From assembly GCF_900101685.1 (NCBI RefSeq), contig NZ_FMZZ01000016.1, forward strand, positions 62,001-126,000: a stretch of DNA of 64,000 nt, given 5' to 3'. This stretch comes from Actinokineospora iranica. GTDB lineage: Bacteria > Actinomycetota > Actinomycetes > Mycobacteriales > Pseudonocardiaceae. Numbering within the stretch: the stretch's first letter is position 1; each line of letters starts with the position of its first letter. This document shows positions 20,185 through 29,150 of this stretch, piece by piece. The position numbers and the translations under genes were made by a program. The notes under the pieces were generated by a model. It was not told the DNA's origin, did no database searches, and saw only the letters and a program-made list of their open reading frames with translations.

Positions 20185-21036
20185 TCACCCCGCGAACGCG
20201 GTAGTGGGATGGCCGGTGCCCGCGCCGGGGAAGACCAGAACCGAACCCGCTAACGGCTGCTCGGATAGCTGGGCCTCGGTAAGACCCCGGCGGGCCGTGG
20301 TGACGTAGAGGTCGGTCAGGTCGGGGCCGCCGAAGCAGCACGCGGTCGGGCGGGACACCGGCGCCTGGATCTCGCGGTCCAGGTCGCCGGTGGGGGTGTA
20401 GCGGCGGATAGCGCTGCCGTCCCATAGAGCGACCCAGACACAGCCGTCGGCGTCCACGCAGAGGCCGTCGGGGGAGCCTGGCCCCGCTACCGCGCAGAGA
20501 GGACGTCGGTTTACCGCGTCGCCGGTAGCCACGTCGTAGTCGAAGACGTCGACGCGGTTGGTGGGGGAGTCGATGAAGTAGAGGCGCGTGCCGTCCGGGC
20601 TCCAGCCGATGCCGTTGCTTACCTGGACGTCGTCAAGCGCGACGCGGGCCGCGCCGGACGGTTCAACACACGCCAGCCAGCCCGCCGCCGAGCCCGTCCC
20701 GTACGCCGTCGTGCCCGCCCAGAGGCGTCCGGCTGGGTCGATGCCCGCGTCGTTGCCCCGGTAGCCGTCGCGGCCCCAGTAGACCAGCCAGCGCCGTGAC
20801 CCGTCCCGCTCCAGCAGCGCCACACCGTCGCGCAGATTGGCCACCAGCCCGCCGCCCGCCCGCGGTTTCACGGCGCCTACGTGCTGCGGTAGCGCCAAGA
20901 CCTCGTCCTTACCGGTCACCGGGTCGTAGCGGTGTGCTTCTGAGGAGAGAATGTCGACCCAGACCAGCGTGCCGGTAAGCACGTCCCAGGTCGGCCCCTC
21001 GCCGAGCACCGCTTCCACGCGCACCGCCACGTCCAT
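20185..21036 (-). CDS. SMP-30/gluconolactonase/LRE family protein
   Basis: This 283-residue six-bladed beta-propeller is of the SMP-30 type, metal-dependent lactonases acting on sugar lactones. Metal ligands are expected from the conserved segments LGEGPTWD (Glu), RGNDAGIDPAGRLW (Asn), VSNGIGWSPDG (Asn) and GSPDGLCVDADG (Asp). All are present, so this copy should be active, unlike the tail fragment at 16690. The bases just beyond its stop (GGCGTGA) are the end of an ancestral cysM gene, showing that the two genes once abutted. The substrate is unknown. Confidence 0.9.
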   Translation of the reverse strand: MDVAVRVEAVLGEGPTWDVLTGTLVWVDILSSEAHRYDPVTGKDEVLALPQHVGAVKPRAGGGLVANLRDGVALLERDGSRRWLVYWGRDGYRGNDAGIDPAGRLWAGTTAYGTGSAAGWLACVEPSGAARVALDDVQVSNGIGWSPDGTRLYFIDSPTNRVDVFDYDVATGDAVNRRPLCAVAGPGSPDGLCVDADGCVWVALWDGSAIRRYTPTGDLDREIQAPVSRPTACCFGGPDLTDLYVTTARRGLTEAQLSEQPLAGSVLVFPGAGTGHPTTAFAG

Positions 21037-21056
21037 GGGCCGATCATGTAATAGGG

Positions 21057-21791
21057 ATGACCATGGCGCATCCGCTGCGGCACGATCGCGGCGTGAAGGT
21101 GATCGGGCTGCTCGGCGGCATGAGCTGGGAATCGTCCATCGAGTACTACCGGGTGGTCAACGAGCGCGTCCGCGAGCGGCTGGGCGGGCCGCACTCGGCG
21201 CACTGCGTGCTGTACTCGGTCGACTTCGCCGAGATCGAGCGGATGCAGTCCGACGGCCGGTGGGACGAGGCAGCCGCCGTGCTGCGCGCCGCCGCCCAGG
21301 CTCTGGTGCGCGCGGGCGCGGAGGTGATCGTGCTGTGCACCAACACCATGCACAAGGTCGCCGACGACCTCGGCGTCCCCCTGCTGCACCTGGCCGACAC
21401 CACCGCCACCGCCGTCCGACGCGCGGGCCTGACCCGCGTCGGCCTGCTGGGCACGGCGTTCACCATGGAGCAGGACTTCTACACCGGCCGCCTCGCCGCG
21501 CACGGCCTCGACGTCCTCGTCCCCGACCCCGACGACCGCGCCCTGGTCCACCGCGTCATCTACGACGAACTGGTCCTCGGCGTCACCCGCGAACCCTCCC
21601 GCCAGTCCTACCGCGAGGTGATAGCCCGCCTGGTCGACCGCGGCGCGGAAGGCGTCATCCTCGGCTGCACCGAGATCGAACTGCTCATCACCCAGCCCGA
21701 CAGCCCCGTCCCCGTCTTTCCCACCACCCGCCTCCACGCCCAACTGGCGGTCGACGTCGCCCTCGGCGACGACCTGCCCCGCGCCGGGTGA
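21057..21791 (+). CDS. Aspartate/glutamate racemase family protein
   Basis: The 244-residue protein belongs to the cofactor-independent Asp/Glu racemase superfamily with two catalytic cysteines: C94 in VLCTNTMHKV and one in ILGCTEIELL. GLLGGMSWESS near the N-terminus is the YgeA-like signature. ATG 21057 is taken as the start; ATG 21063 and GTG 21093 (VKVIGLLGG, the usual family start) are alternatives. It might supply D-Asp or act as a broad amino-acid racemase; it is distinct from murI at 22.5 kb. Its start is only 20 bp from the divergent SMP-30 gene. Confidence 0.88.
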   Translation: MTMAHPLRHDRGVKVIGLLGGMSWESSIEYYRVVNERVRERLGGPHSAHCVLYSVDFAEIERMQSDGRWDEAAAVLRAAAQALVRAGAEVIVLCTNTMHKVADDLGVPLLHLADTTATAVRRAGLTRVGLLGTAFTMEQDFYTGRLAAHGLDVLVPDPDDRALVHRVIYDELVLGVTREPSRQSYREVIARLVDRGAEGVILGCTEIELLITQPDSPVPVFPTTRLHAQLAVDVALGDDLPRAG

Positions 21792-21864
21792 CCTGGCCGA
21801 GTAAGGGGGATCTCCGGGTTTCGCCCGATCCCCCTGCCCGCCGAACCCACGTAACCTCGACACT

Positions 21865-22494
21865 GTGAGCATCTCGCCCGTCAAACCCGGTGGTGGCCGG
21901 GTCTTGCCGCCGAATCCGGGGCAGGCCGCGGTGGTGGTCGGCGTGTTCGCCGTGCTGCTGTACCTGGTCGAGCTAGTCGACGTCGTCGTGCCCGCCAGCC
22001 TGGACCAGAACGGGATCTTGCCGCGTGCGGTGGCCGGGCTCGACGGGATTCTGTGGGCGCCGCTGCTGCACGACGGGTGGGGGCACCTGGTGTCCAACAC
22101 CGTGCCGCTGCTGGTGTTCGCGTTTCTGGCCATGGCCAACGGGATCGGGCAGTGGGCGGCCGTCACCGCGACCATCTGGGTGGTGAGCGGGGTCGGGGTC
22201 TGGCTGACCGGCTCCGGTGGCGCGGTGACCGTCGGCGCGTCCGGGCTGTGCTTCGGCTGGCTGCTGTTCCTGCTGGTCCGGGGCGTGTTCAACCGCAGCC
22301 TGCGGCAACTCGGCGTCGCAGCCGTGCTGCTGCTGTACTGGGGCACGATGCTGTTCAGCGTGCTGCCGGGCGACCCGCGCATCTCCTGGCAGGGGCACCT
22401 GTTCGGGGCGCTCGGCGGGGTCCTCGCGGCCTGGCTGGTGGCGCTGAGCGACAAACGGGTGGCCAAACCCGCGCCCGGCGGGTTCGCCGCGTGA
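21865..22494 (+). CDS. Rhomboid family intramembrane serine protease
   Basis: The 209-residue membrane protein has about six helices and the rhomboid catalytic dyad S126 (GASGLCFG) and H178 ([11 protein letters not shown]). The oxyanion HxxxN lies in GWGHLVSNT (H74, N78). It cleaves single-pass membrane proteins; substrates are unknown. It matches Rv1337 in position. GTG 21865 is seven bases after TAACCT, a plausible -10 for a leaderless transcript. It overlaps murI by four bases (GTGA). Confidence 0.92.
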   Translation: MSISPVKPGGGRVLPPNPGQAAVVVGVFAVLLYLVELVDVVVPASLDQNGILPRAVAGLDGILWAPLLHDGWGHLVSNTVPLLVFAFLAMANGIGQWAAVTATIWVVSGVGVWLTGSGGAVTVGASGLCFGWLLFLLVRGVFNRSLRQLGVAAVLLLYWGTMLFSVLPGDPRISWQGHLFGALGGVLAAWLVALSDKRVAKPAPGGFAA

Positions 22495-23291
22495 ACCCTG
22501 ACGCCCCGATCGGGATCTTCGACTCCGGGGTCGGCGGGCTGACCGTCGCCCGGTCGATCCTCGACCAGCTTCCGCGCGAGCGGCTGCGCTACGTCGGCGA
22601 CACCCGCAACAGCCCGTACGGCCCGCTGCCGATCGCCGAGGTCCGGGCGCACGCGCTGGGCATCGCCGACGATCTTGTCGCCGGTGGGGTCAAGATGCTC
22701 GTGATCGCCTGCAACACCGCGTCGGCTGCCTGCCTGCGCGACGCGCGGGAGCGGTACGACATCCCCGTCGTGGAGGTCGTGGTGCCTGCCGTACGGCGTG
22801 CGGTGTCCGCAACGCGGACAGGGCGGGTCGGCGTGATCGGAACCACGGGAACGATTCGGTCGCGGGCCTATGAGGACGCGTTCGCCGCCGCGCCGGGGGT
22901 CACGGTGACCGGTTCGGCGTGCCCGAGGTTCGTCGATTTCGTCGAGCGCGGGGTCACCTCAGGGCGGCAGATCCTGGGTCTCGCGCAGACCTACCTTGAG
23001 CCGCTGCAACAGGCCGACGTCGACACCGTCGTGCTCGGCTGCACGCACTATCCGCTGCTCACAGGGGTTCTGCAGGTCGTCATGGGGCCGGAGACCACCC
23101 TGGTGTCCAGCGCGGAAGAGTGCGCCAAGGACGTCTTCCGGGTGCTCACCGAGAACGGCTTGCTCGCCGAGTCCGAAGCCGAGCCCAAGCACGAGTTCGT
23201 CGCCACCGGGGCGGCCGAGCCGTTCCACCGGCTCGCCCGCCGGTTCCTCGGCCCTGAGCTGGCGAGCGTGACGTCGTCGGCAGATCGGTGA
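22491..23291 (+). CDS. murI: Glutamate racemase
   Basis: It makes D-glutamate for peptidoglycan. The 266-residue protein shows [13 protein letters not shown] at the N-terminus, catalytic C74 in [10 protein letters not shown] and the second catalytic cysteine in [22 protein letters not shown] is the substrate loop. It is translationally coupled to the rhomboid gene. The order rhomboid-murI-MBL-rph-rdgB is conserved with Rv1337-Rv1341. Confidence 0.96.
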   Translation: MNPDAPIGIFDSGVGGLTVARSILDQLPRERLRYVGDTRNSPYGPLPIAEVRAHALGIADDLVAGGVKMLVIACNTASAACLRDARERYDIPVVEVVVPAVRRAVSATRTGRVGVIGTTGTIRSRAYEDAFAAAPGVTVTGSACPRFVDFVERGVTSGRQILGLAQTYLEPLQQADVDTVVLGCTHYPLLTGVLQVVMGPETTLVSSAEECAKDVFRVLTENGLLAESEAEPKHEFVATGAAEPFHRLARRFLGPELASVTSSADR

Positions 23292-23326
23292 TCGTGCTCC
23301 GGGCTCGGCTGTGACAGTCTGTCCCC

Positions 23327-24097
23327 GTGTTGCTGACCGTCCTCGGCTGCTCCGGGAGTGTCCCCGGACCCAACGCCCCCGCGTCCGGCTATCTGCTGGA
23401 GGCCGAGGGCTTCCTGCTCGGCATCGAACTCGGCAACGGCACCTTCGCCGCGCTGCAGGCGATCCGCGACCCGTTCGAGCTGGACGCCCTGCTGTTCTCG
23501 CACCTGCACGCCGACCACTGCGCGGACTTCGCCGGGCTGAGCGTGTACCGGCGCTACCACCCGCGGCCGCCGCGCGACCCCCGGGTGCACAAGCTGCCGG
23601 TCTACGCCCCGCACGAGGCGCCGCAGCGGTTCATCAACGCCTACGCCACCGACGAGGCCGACCGGCGGATCACCGACCTGTCCGATGTGTACGACTACCA
23701 CGCGCTCGCCGTGGGGAAGTTCCACATCGGCCCGTTCGAGGTCGTCGCCGCGTCCGCCGCGCACCCGTGCGAGTCGTTCAGCTTCCGCATCACCCACGCT
23801 GGCCGCACCTTCGTCTACACCGGTGACACGGGCGTCAGCGCCGGGGTCACCGCGCTCGCCGAGGGCGCCGACGTGGTGATGGCCGAGGCGTCCTGGACGC
23901 ACGGCGCAGCGGTCATCCCCGACCTGCACCTGTCCGGCCGCGAGGCGGGCGAGCTCGCCGAGAGCGCGGGCGCGCGGCGGCTGCTGGTCACCCACATCCC
24001 GCCGTGGACCGACGCCGACGCCGTCATGGCCGAGGCGGAGGCCGCGTTCAGCGGGGAGACGATCCGCGTGGAGCAGGGCGCTCGCTACGAGATCTGA
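23327..24097 (+). CDS. Metallo-beta-lactamase-fold phosphodiesterase (Rv1339-like)
   Basis: The 256-residue MBL-fold hydrolase has a dinuclear zinc site in [25 protein letters not shown] and [10 protein letters not shown]. The order and length match Rv1339, described as an atypical class II cAMP phosphodiesterase; the substrate in this organism is inferred. GTG 23327 is six bases after CAGTCT, which may be the -10 of a leaderless message. It lies between murI and rph as in mycobacteria. Confidence 0.88.
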   Translation: MLLTVLGCSGSVPGPNAPASGYLLEAEGFLLGIELGNGTFAALQAIRDPFELDALLFSHLHADHCADFAGLSVYRRYHPRPPRDPRVHKLPVYAPHEAPQRFINAYATDEADRRITDLSDVYDYHALAVGKFHIGPFEVVAASAAHPCESFSFRITHAGRTFVYTGDTGVSAGVTALAEGADVVMAEASWTHGAAVIPDLHLSGREAGELAESAGARRLLVTHIPPWTDADAVMAEAEAAFSGETIRVEQGARYEI

Positions 24098-24120
24098 GGT
24101 CGACATCTAGGCTGGCCGTC

Positions 24121-24882
24121 GTGGTGAGAAGCGATGGCAGGAACGACGACCAGCTCAGGGACATCAAGATCACCCGCGGCTACCAGCTGTGGCCCGCGGG
24201 CTCGGTGATGGTGGAGTTCGGCGGCACCCGGGTGCTGTGCGCGGCCAGCGTGACCGAGGGCGTTCCCCGGTGGCGCAAGGGCTCGGGGCTGGGCTGGGTG
24301 ACCGCCGAGTACGCCATGCTGCCCTCGGCCACCAACACCCGCGGCGACCGCGAGTCGGTGAAGGGCCGCATCGGCGGCCGCACGCACGAGATCAGCAGGC
24401 TCATCGGCCGGTCGCTGCGCGCGTGCATCGACCTGGCCGCCCTCGGCGAGAACACCATCCACCTCGACTGCGACGTCATCCAGGCCGACGGCGGCACCCG
24501 CACCGCGGCCATCACCGGGGCCTACGTGGCGCTGGCCGACGCGGTCACCTGGCTCGCCGCCGCTGGCCGCCTGGCCGACCCGCAGCCGCTGTCGTGCGCG
24601 GTGTCCGCGGTCAGCGTCGGCGTCGTCGGCGGCCGGGTCCGGCTGGACCTGCCGTACGAGGAAGACGTCCGCGCCGAGGTCGACATGAACGTGGTCGCCA
24701 CCGACGCGGGCACGCTGATCGAGGTCCAGGGCACCGGCGAGGGCGCCACCTTCGCCCGGTCCACTCTGGACCGGATGCTGGACATGGCCCTGGCCGGGTG
24801 CGCCGAGCTCAACCGCGTGCAGGCCGAGGCGCTGGCCCTGCCGTACCCCAAGGAGCTTCCCGAGCCGAAGGCGGCCAAGTGA
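24121..24882 (+). CDS. rph: Ribonuclease PH
   Basis: This phosphate-dependent 3'-5' exoribonuclease trims tRNA 3' ends. The 253-residue protein shows [42 protein letters not shown], the phosphate-binding [20 protein letters not shown]-like segment (here [13 protein letters not shown]), [19 protein letters not shown] and the terminal DMALAGC. GTG 24121 or 24124 are both possible; TAGGCT seven bases before 24121 suggests a leaderless start. It overlaps rdgB by four bases. Confidence 0.95.
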   Translation: MVRSDGRNDDQLRDIKITRGYQLWPAGSVMVEFGGTRVLCAASVTEGVPRWRKGSGLGWVTAEYAMLPSATNTRGDRESVKGRIGGRTHEISRLIGRSLRACIDLAALGENTIHLDCDVIQADGGTRTAAITGAYVALADAVTWLAAAGRLADPQPLSCAVSAVSVGVVGGRVRLDLPYEEDVRAEVDMNVVATDAGTLIEVQGTGEGATFARSTLDRMLDMALAGCAELNRVQAEALALPYPKELPEPKAAK

Positions 24883-25493
24883 CCCGCGTCCTGCTCGCCA
24901 CCCGCAACGCCAAGAAGCTCACCGAGCTGCGCCGCATCCTGGCCGCGGCGAACGTCTCCGGGGTCGAGATCGTCGGCCTGGCCGACGTCCCGGAGTTCCC
25001 CGACGCCCCCGAGACCGGGGCGACGTTCGAGGAGAACGCCCTCGCCAAGGCGCGGGACGCCGCCCGGGAGACCGGCCTGCCGTCCATCGCCGACGACTCC
25101 GGCCTGGCTGTCGACGCGCTCAACGGGATGCCGGGCGTCCTCTCCGCCCGCTGGGCGGGGCGCCACGGCGACGACCAGGCCAACCTGGACCTGGTCCTGG
25201 GGCAGCTCACCGACGTTCCCGACGACCGGCGCGGCGCGGCCTTCGTGTGCACGGTGGCGTATGTCGTGCCGGACGGCGGCGAGACCGTCCTGCGCGCCGA
25301 GTGGCGGGGCAGGCTGGTTCGGGAGCCGCGTGGGGGCAACGGCTTCGGGTACGACCCGATCTTCGTTCCCGACGGGCACGACCGGACCTCGGCCGAACTC
25401 GCCCCCGAGGAGAAGGACGCGCTGTCCCACCGGGCTCGGGCGCTGCGGATGCTGCTGCCGCACCTAGATCGCGGAGCGATAACTGTCGATTGA
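24879..25493 (+). CDS. rdgB: RdgB/HAM1 family non-canonical purine NTP pyrophosphatase
   Basis: It hydrolyses dITP, ITP and XTP to monophosphates and so keeps deaminated purines out of nucleic acids. The 204-residue protein has [54 protein letters not shown] and the C-terminal [18 protein letters not shown] with SHRARAL. It is coupled to rph (GTGA). In a genome carrying a deaminase toxin it is tempting to link the two, but this gene is an ordinary part of the conserved cluster. Confidence 0.95.
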   Translation: MTRVLLATRNAKKLTELRRILAAANVSGVEIVGLADVPEFPDAPETGATFEENALAKARDAARETGLPSIADDSGLAVDALNGMPGVLSARWAGRHGDDQANLDLVLGQLTDVPDDRRGAAFVCTVAYVVPDGGETVLRAEWRGRLVREPRGGNGFGYDPIFVPDGHDRTSAELAPEEKDALSHRARALRMLLPHLDRGAITVD

Positions 25494-25518
25494 CTTTCGA
25501 TAGGTAGCTAGCGATACT
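25490..25518 (+). promoter_or_regulatory. Promoter of the DUF2975-HTH operon (leaderless)
   Basis: TTGACT (25490-25495) and GATACT (25513-25518) are separated by 17 bp, close to sigma-70 consensus. The ATG of the DUF2975 gene lies six bases after the -10, at the expected transcription start, and no ribosome site is present. The local AT content is above the surroundings and a short cGAT word recurs four times. Confidence 0.6.
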
Positions 25519-25524
25519 CGATGT

Positions 25525-26004
25525 ATGATCACTACGCGTCGGGCTGTTGCCCTGCTCAGAGTCTTCTTGGTGGTGCTGTTCGGGATCCTGGTCGTGTTCC
25601 AGACCTTGTCGCTGCCCGGGCAGTTCGCGCACATGGCCCACGAATCCCCGGACCAGGCGTACCTGCGGTGGCCGATGACGGCGGTGGCGGTGTTCTGGGT
25701 GCTGTGCGTCCAAGTGGTCGTCGTGTGCACCTGGCAGTTGCTCACCCTGGTCAAGAACGACCGCATCTTCAGCCAGGCGTCGATGCGGTGGGTGGACGGG
25801 ATTGTCTGGGCCATCGGCGCGGCGTGGGTGGTGCTCGTGGGCGTGTCGGCCTACGTCACGGTCAACGCGGACGACCCCGGCGTGCCGATGCTGCTGTTCC
25901 TGCTGTCGGTGGGACTGACCGTGCTGGGGCTCTTGATGGTCGTCATGCGTGCCCTGCTGCGGCAGGCCACCACGCTGCGGACCGACATGGAAGCGGTGAT
26001 CTGA
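25525..26004 (+). CDS. DUF2975 family membrane protein
   Basis: The 159-residue protein has four hydrophobic helices (about residues 9-29, 50-72, 88-110 and 120-143). The motif FSQASMRWVDGIVWAIG is typical of DUF2975 proteins. These are nearly always encoded with a small HTH protein, as here (stop and start overlap in TGATG). The pair probably acts as a membrane-linked sensor and DNA-binding regulator; the mechanism is not known. Confidence 0.85.
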   Translation: MITTRRAVALLRVFLVVLFGILVVFQTLSLPGQFAHMAHESPDQAYLRWPMTAVAVFWVLCVQVVVVCTWQLLTLVKNDRIFSQASMRWVDGIVWAIGAAWVVLVGVSAYVTVNADDPGVPMLLFLLSVGLTVLGLLMVVMRALLRQATTLRTDMEAVI

Positions 26005-26210
26005 TGCCGATCGTCGTGCGCATCGACGTCGAACTGGCCAAACGCAAGATGAGCGTCGGCGAGTTCGCCGAACGCGTCGGCCTCACCCCGGCGAACGTGG
26101 CGGTCCTCAAGAACGGCCGCGCCAAGGCCGTCCGGTTCAGCACCCTCGAAGCCATGTGCCGAGTCCTCGGCTGCCAGCCCGGCGACCTGCTCGAATGGGT
26201 CGAGGACTGA
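26004..26210 (+). CDS. Small Cro/XRE-type HTH regulator (YozG-like)
   Basis: The 68-residue protein is essentially one HTH domain: VELAKRKMSVGEFAERVGLT, PANVAVLKNGRAKAVRF, LEAMCRVLGCQPGDLLEW. It matches the small regulators paired with DUF2975 proteins. Overlap with the preceding stop by one base shows coupling. It could regulate its own promoter at 25490. Confidence 0.9.
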   Translation: MPIVVRIDVELAKRKMSVGEFAERVGLTPANVAVLKNGRAKAVRFSTLEAMCRVLGCQPGDLLEWVED

Positions 26211-26402
26211 CCCGCGTCCCGCCGTGAGCCAAAGTCGGTTTTCCCTGGTTAGGGGTGGGTTCTGGCGGAGGCTGCCACGGCGCGGGGACGCACCGGGCTC
26301 GATTCCGGCACGGGCGTCGCCCGAGTGGTCCACAGGCTCTAGGCTCGACCAAAAGTGAATGTAAAACATTGTTCCGATTCCTAAACCCGCAGGTCGACAA
26401 GT
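26211..26402 (+). promoter_or_regulatory. CRISPR leader region
   Basis: The 192 bp between the HTH gene and the first repeat contain no gene. The last 60 bp are AT-richer than the surroundings (ACCAAAAGTGAATGTAAAAC near 26348), as expected of a leader. Repeat orientation (CCCCGCGCACGCGGGG followed by the spacer on this strand) also places the leader here. Confidence 0.55.
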
Positions 26403-26675
26403 GTCCTCCCCGCGCACGCGGGGCTGTTCCGGCATCGCGATCCTGTTGCACTACACCGCGATGGTCCTCCCCGCGCACGCGGGGCTGTTCCTCGTGCTGG
26501 GGAGAGAATCAGCCAGCGGCGGGGGTCCTCCCCGCGCACGCGGGGCTGTTCCAACTCACCGACACCGAGTGGGCGCGGATCGCGGCGTCCTCCCCGCGCA
26601 CGCGGGGCTGTTCCCTGGGGAGGCTGCGGAGTAGCAGGCACCCCGCCGTCCTCCCCGCGCACGCGGGGCTGTTCC
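26403..26675 (+). CRISPR. Type I-E CRISPR array, 5 repeats, 4 spacers, no cas genes
   Basis: Five identical 28-bp repeats begin at 26403, 26464, 26525, 26587 and 26648. Each contains the hairpin CCCCGCGCACGCGGGG, preceded by GTCCT and ending CTGTTCC. Spacers are 33, 33, 34 and 33 bp and differ from each other. Repeat length, spacer length and sequence are those of actinobacterial type I-E systems. No cas gene is in the window, so the array must depend on Cas proteins encoded elsewhere or be a satellite. Perfect identity of all repeats, including the last, argues for recent activity rather than decay. It ends 28 bp from the stop of a convergent serine-hydrolase gene. Confidence 0.97.
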
Positions 26676-26703
26676 CGGTCCTGGGCGGTGCTGAACAACG
26701 TGG

Positions 26704-27561
26704 TCAGGTCAGGGTGAGGGTGCTCGCGAGGGCTTGGGCGCCCGCGGTGACGGCCGCCGTGGCTGATCGGAACGGGGTGCCTGGGGGGTGGTTGGTCATC
26801 AGCACCACGATGTAGCGGTCGCCCGCGCCGAGGGTGCCGGTGGAGTGGACGGCGACGTGGTCGGCGGCGCTGCCCCAGGACTGTTTCACCGCCCAGGGGG
26901 CCGGGAAGGCCGACGGGATGCCGAAGTGCTGGTCGAAACCGTCCGCGGCGCGGCGGGGGGCGGCGCGCATGGGGTCGACCAGGGTGGGCAGGGTGGTCAG
27001 CAGGTGCTGGCAGGCGGCCAGGACGTCGTCCGGGGTGAGCGGGGTGTTGCCCCACCGGCCGGGGATGTCGGGGGCGGTGGGGCCGGTCCGGCCGAGGGTG
27101 GCGGCGGCCGCGGCCGGTAGGGCGTCGCCGCCGTGCAGGCCCCAGAGGATGCTGGCGTCGTCGTCGTTGCTGTCGCGCAGCATTCGCTCGACGCGGGCGC
27201 GGCGGGTGGGGTCGGGGGCGGCTTGGATCGCGATGAGCAGCTTGACCAGGGACGCGGACCGGAACCGTCGGTCGGCTTCCACGGACACCAGGGGCGCGGC
27301 CAGGGCGCGGTCCCACACGATCAGGCCGACGTCGGCGCGTTTCGACACCCCGCGCACCGCCGCGGTGACGGCCGCCGCGACGGCGGCGGGGTCGACGCTG
27401 ACCGCGGCGAGCGGGGGCGGCGCCGCTGGGCGGGCCAGTGGGGCCGCCGGTGAACTGGCGCTCGCCGCGGGTGGGGCGGCGGCCGATGAGGCCACCAAGA
27501 CGAACGACACGGTGATCGCGACCGCCCCCGTCGCCGCGAGCCGAGCCGGTCGACTGCGCAT
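26704..27561 (-). CDS. Secreted serine hydrolase (class A beta-lactamase fold)
   Basis: The 285-residue protein has a signal peptide (MRSRPARLAATGAVAITVSF..., Ala-rich to about residue 36) and a Pro/Ala linker. A beta-lactamase/transpeptidase-like domain follows with the SxxK motif in FRSASLVKLL and a later KQSWG...HSTG segment that may supply the KTG-like element. The second catalytic motif is not obvious, so penicillin-binding or esterase activity is more likely than true beta-lactamase activity. It is paralogous to the next gene (27613): both share FRSASLVKLL, PGRWG and DGFDQHFGIP. Confidence 0.82.
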   Translation of the reverse strand: MRSRPARLAATGAVAITVSFVLVASSAAAPPAASASSPAAPLARPAAPPPLAAVSVDPAAVAAAVTAAVRGVSKRADVGLIVWDRALAAPLVSVEADRRFRSASLVKLLIAIQAAPDPTRRARVERMLRDSNDDDASILWGLHGGDALPAAAAATLGRTGPTAPDIPGRWGNTPLTPDDVLAACQHLLTTLPTLVDPMRAAPRRAADGFDQHFGIPSAFPAPWAVKQSWGSAADHVAVHSTGTLGAGDRYIVVLMTNHPPGTPFRSATAAVTAGAQALASTLTLT

Positions 27562-27612
27562 ACCGGCATCAACGCAAGATCAGCCGGGAGAGTTCGGCGA
27601 TGCGTGCAAAGA

Positions 27613-28530
27613 TCAGGTAAACAGGCGATTCAGGGTTTCCGCGCCCGCGGTTACCGAGTGCGCGGCGGTCTTCCAGCGCACCGACAAGGGGTGCTCGGTC
27701 AGCAGCACCACCACGTATCGCCACCGCGGCCCGACCAATCCGGTGCTGTGCAAGACGATGTCGCTCTTGCTGTTCGACCAGCCCTGTTTGACCGCCCACT
27801 GCGCGGTGACGCCGTCCGGGATGCCGAAGTGCTGGTCGAAACCGTCGGCTGCCTGGCGTGGGGCGGCGGCGAGCGCGGCCACGATCAGGTCGCGGTCCGC
27901 CGCGGGCAGCCGGTTCAGCACGTGCAGGTAGATCCGGCCGATGTCGCGCGGGGTGAGCAGGACGTCGCCCCAGCGGCCCGGGATCGCGGGCGGGCGGGCG
28001 CCGGTAAGGCCGATCGCCCGCGCGGTCCGGGTGACCAGCGCCGCGCCGCCGCCCTGGACCCACAGGGCGTCGGCGACGTCGTCGTCGGACAACCGGAGCA
28101 TGACCTCGATCCGCTCCCGGGTGCGCGTGTCCGCCCCGCGACCGAGCGCGTCGATCGCCATGAGCAGCTTCACCAGCGACGCCGACCGGAACCCGCGGTC
28201 CGGCTGGACGGCCAGCACCTCGCCGCCGCTCTCCCGGTCGATCACCAGCGCGCCCACGGTCGCCGAGCCTTGCACGGCGCGGACGGCCGCGGTGAGCGCG
28301 TCCGGCCTGGCGGTCTTCGGCGGCTTGCCCGGCGCCCGGGTCGGCGGCGGGGTGGGTGGCTGGGACGGCTCCGGTTCCGGAGTGGGCGAGGTGGTGGGTG
28401 ACTCCACGATCGACTCCAGGGCAGGCGTCGCGGGCAGCGCGACGGTTCGCGGCGGGCTCGCGCAGCCGGTGGCCGCGACGGCGAACAGGATCAGCAATGC
28501 CAGCGAAGCCCCGGACCGGTGGTGGCGCAT
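27613..28530 (-). CDS. Lipoprotein serine hydrolase (class A beta-lactamase fold)
   Basis: The 305-residue paralogue of the preceding gene starts with a lipoprotein signal (MRHHRSGASLALLILF then AATGC at about residue 23) and a Pro/Thr linker of about 50 residues. The hydrolase domain carries FRSASLVKLLMAID (SxxK), PGRWGDVLL, DGFDQHFGIPDG, KQGWSN and HSTGLVG. The ATG at 28530 is preferred because it places the lipobox correctly; an upstream ATG at 28581 would lengthen the signal. The two genes lie in tandem, 51 bp apart, suggesting duplication with divergence in localisation. A 10-bp palindrome sits just upstream. Confidence 0.82.
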   Translation of the reverse strand: MRHHRSGASLALLILFAVAATGCASPPRTVALPATPALESIVESPTTSPTPEPEPSQPPTPPPTRAPGKPPKTARPDALTAAVRAVQGSATVGALVIDRESGGEVLAVQPDRGFRSASLVKLLMAIDALGRGADTRTRERIEVMLRLSDDDVADALWVQGGGAALVTRTARAIGLTGARPPAIPGRWGDVLLTPRDIGRIYLHVLNRLPAADRDLIVAALAAAPRQAADGFDQHFGIPDGVTAQWAVKQGWSNSKSDIVLHSTGLVGPRWRYVVVLLTEHPLSVRWKTAAHSVTAGAETLNRLFT

Positions 28531-28558
28531 GTCGGAAAACACGCCCACCCGGCGGGGA

Positions 28559-28584
28559 AAGTTGACCCGATCGTGGGTCAACTT
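28559..28584. promoter_or_regulatory. 26-bp palindrome upstream of the lipoprotein hydrolase
   Basis: AAGTTGACCC and GGGTCAACTT form a perfect 10-bp inverted repeat around GATCGT, 29 bp before the start at 28530. It resembles an operator for a dimeric regulator and also contains TTGACC that could serve as a -35 for the downstream gene. An RNA hairpin ending the bcp message is the alternative. Confidence 0.5.
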
Positions 28585-28595
28585 CTCCGCTCAAC

Positions 28596-28610
28596 GCGCC
28601 GTTACGGCGC
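28596..28610 (-). terminator. Short hairpin after bcp
   Basis: GCGCCG TTA CGGCGC is a perfect 6-bp stem with a 3-nt loop, located 46 bp after the bcp stop. It is a compact GC hairpin without a U-tract. Confidence 0.4.
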
Positions 28611-28655
28611 ATCCGCCCCATCGGTTGCCCCGCCGGGGCCGACTGGCGGAAACAG

Positions 28656-29129
28656 TCAGATCTTGAGGTCTTTGCGCAGCTTGGCGACGTGCCCGGTGGC
28701 CCGGACGTTGTAGAGCGCGTGCGTCACCGTGCCCTCCGGGTCGATCACGAACGTGGACCGGATCACACCCGTCACGGTCTTGCCGTAAAGCTGCTTCTGG
28801 CCGTACGCGCCCCACTCGGTCATCACCGCGCGGTCGGCGTCGGACAGCAGCGGGAACGTCAGGCCCTCGTCGGCGACGAACTTCGCCAGCTTCGCGGGCT
28901 TGTCCGGGGAGACGCCGAGCACGGCGAAACCCGAGTCGTTCAGTTCGGCGAGGTTGTCCCGGAAGTCGCACGCCTGCTTCGTGCAACCCGGAGTCGCCGC
29001 GGCAGGGTAGAAGTACACGACCACGGACTTGCCGCGGAAGTCGGCCAGCGACACCGGATTGCCCTCGCTGTCGGGCAGGGTGAAGTCGGGGGCCTGATCG
29101 CCAGCGGACAGGCGCTTCTGCTCACTCAT
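28656..29129 (-). CDS. bcp: Thioredoxin-dependent peroxiredoxin, Bcp/PrxQ type
   Basis: It reduces hydrogen peroxide and organic peroxides. The 157-residue protein has the peroxidatic C49 in YPAAATPGCTKQAC and the resolving C54 five residues later, the PrxQ arrangement. FTLPDSEGNPVSLADFRGK is the family start and RSTFVIDPEGTV the C-terminal strand. It is probably monocistronic. Confidence 0.95.
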   Translation of the reverse strand: MSEQKRLSAGDQAPDFTLPDSEGNPVSLADFRGKSVVVYFYPAAATPGCTKQACDFRDNLAELNDSGFAVLGVSPDKPAKLAKFVADEGLTFPLLSDADRAVMTEWGAYGQKQLYGKTVTGVIRSTFVIDPEGTVTHALYNVRATGHVAKLRKDLKI

Positions 29130-29150
29130 GCCGCTGACGCTAGCGGCCCC

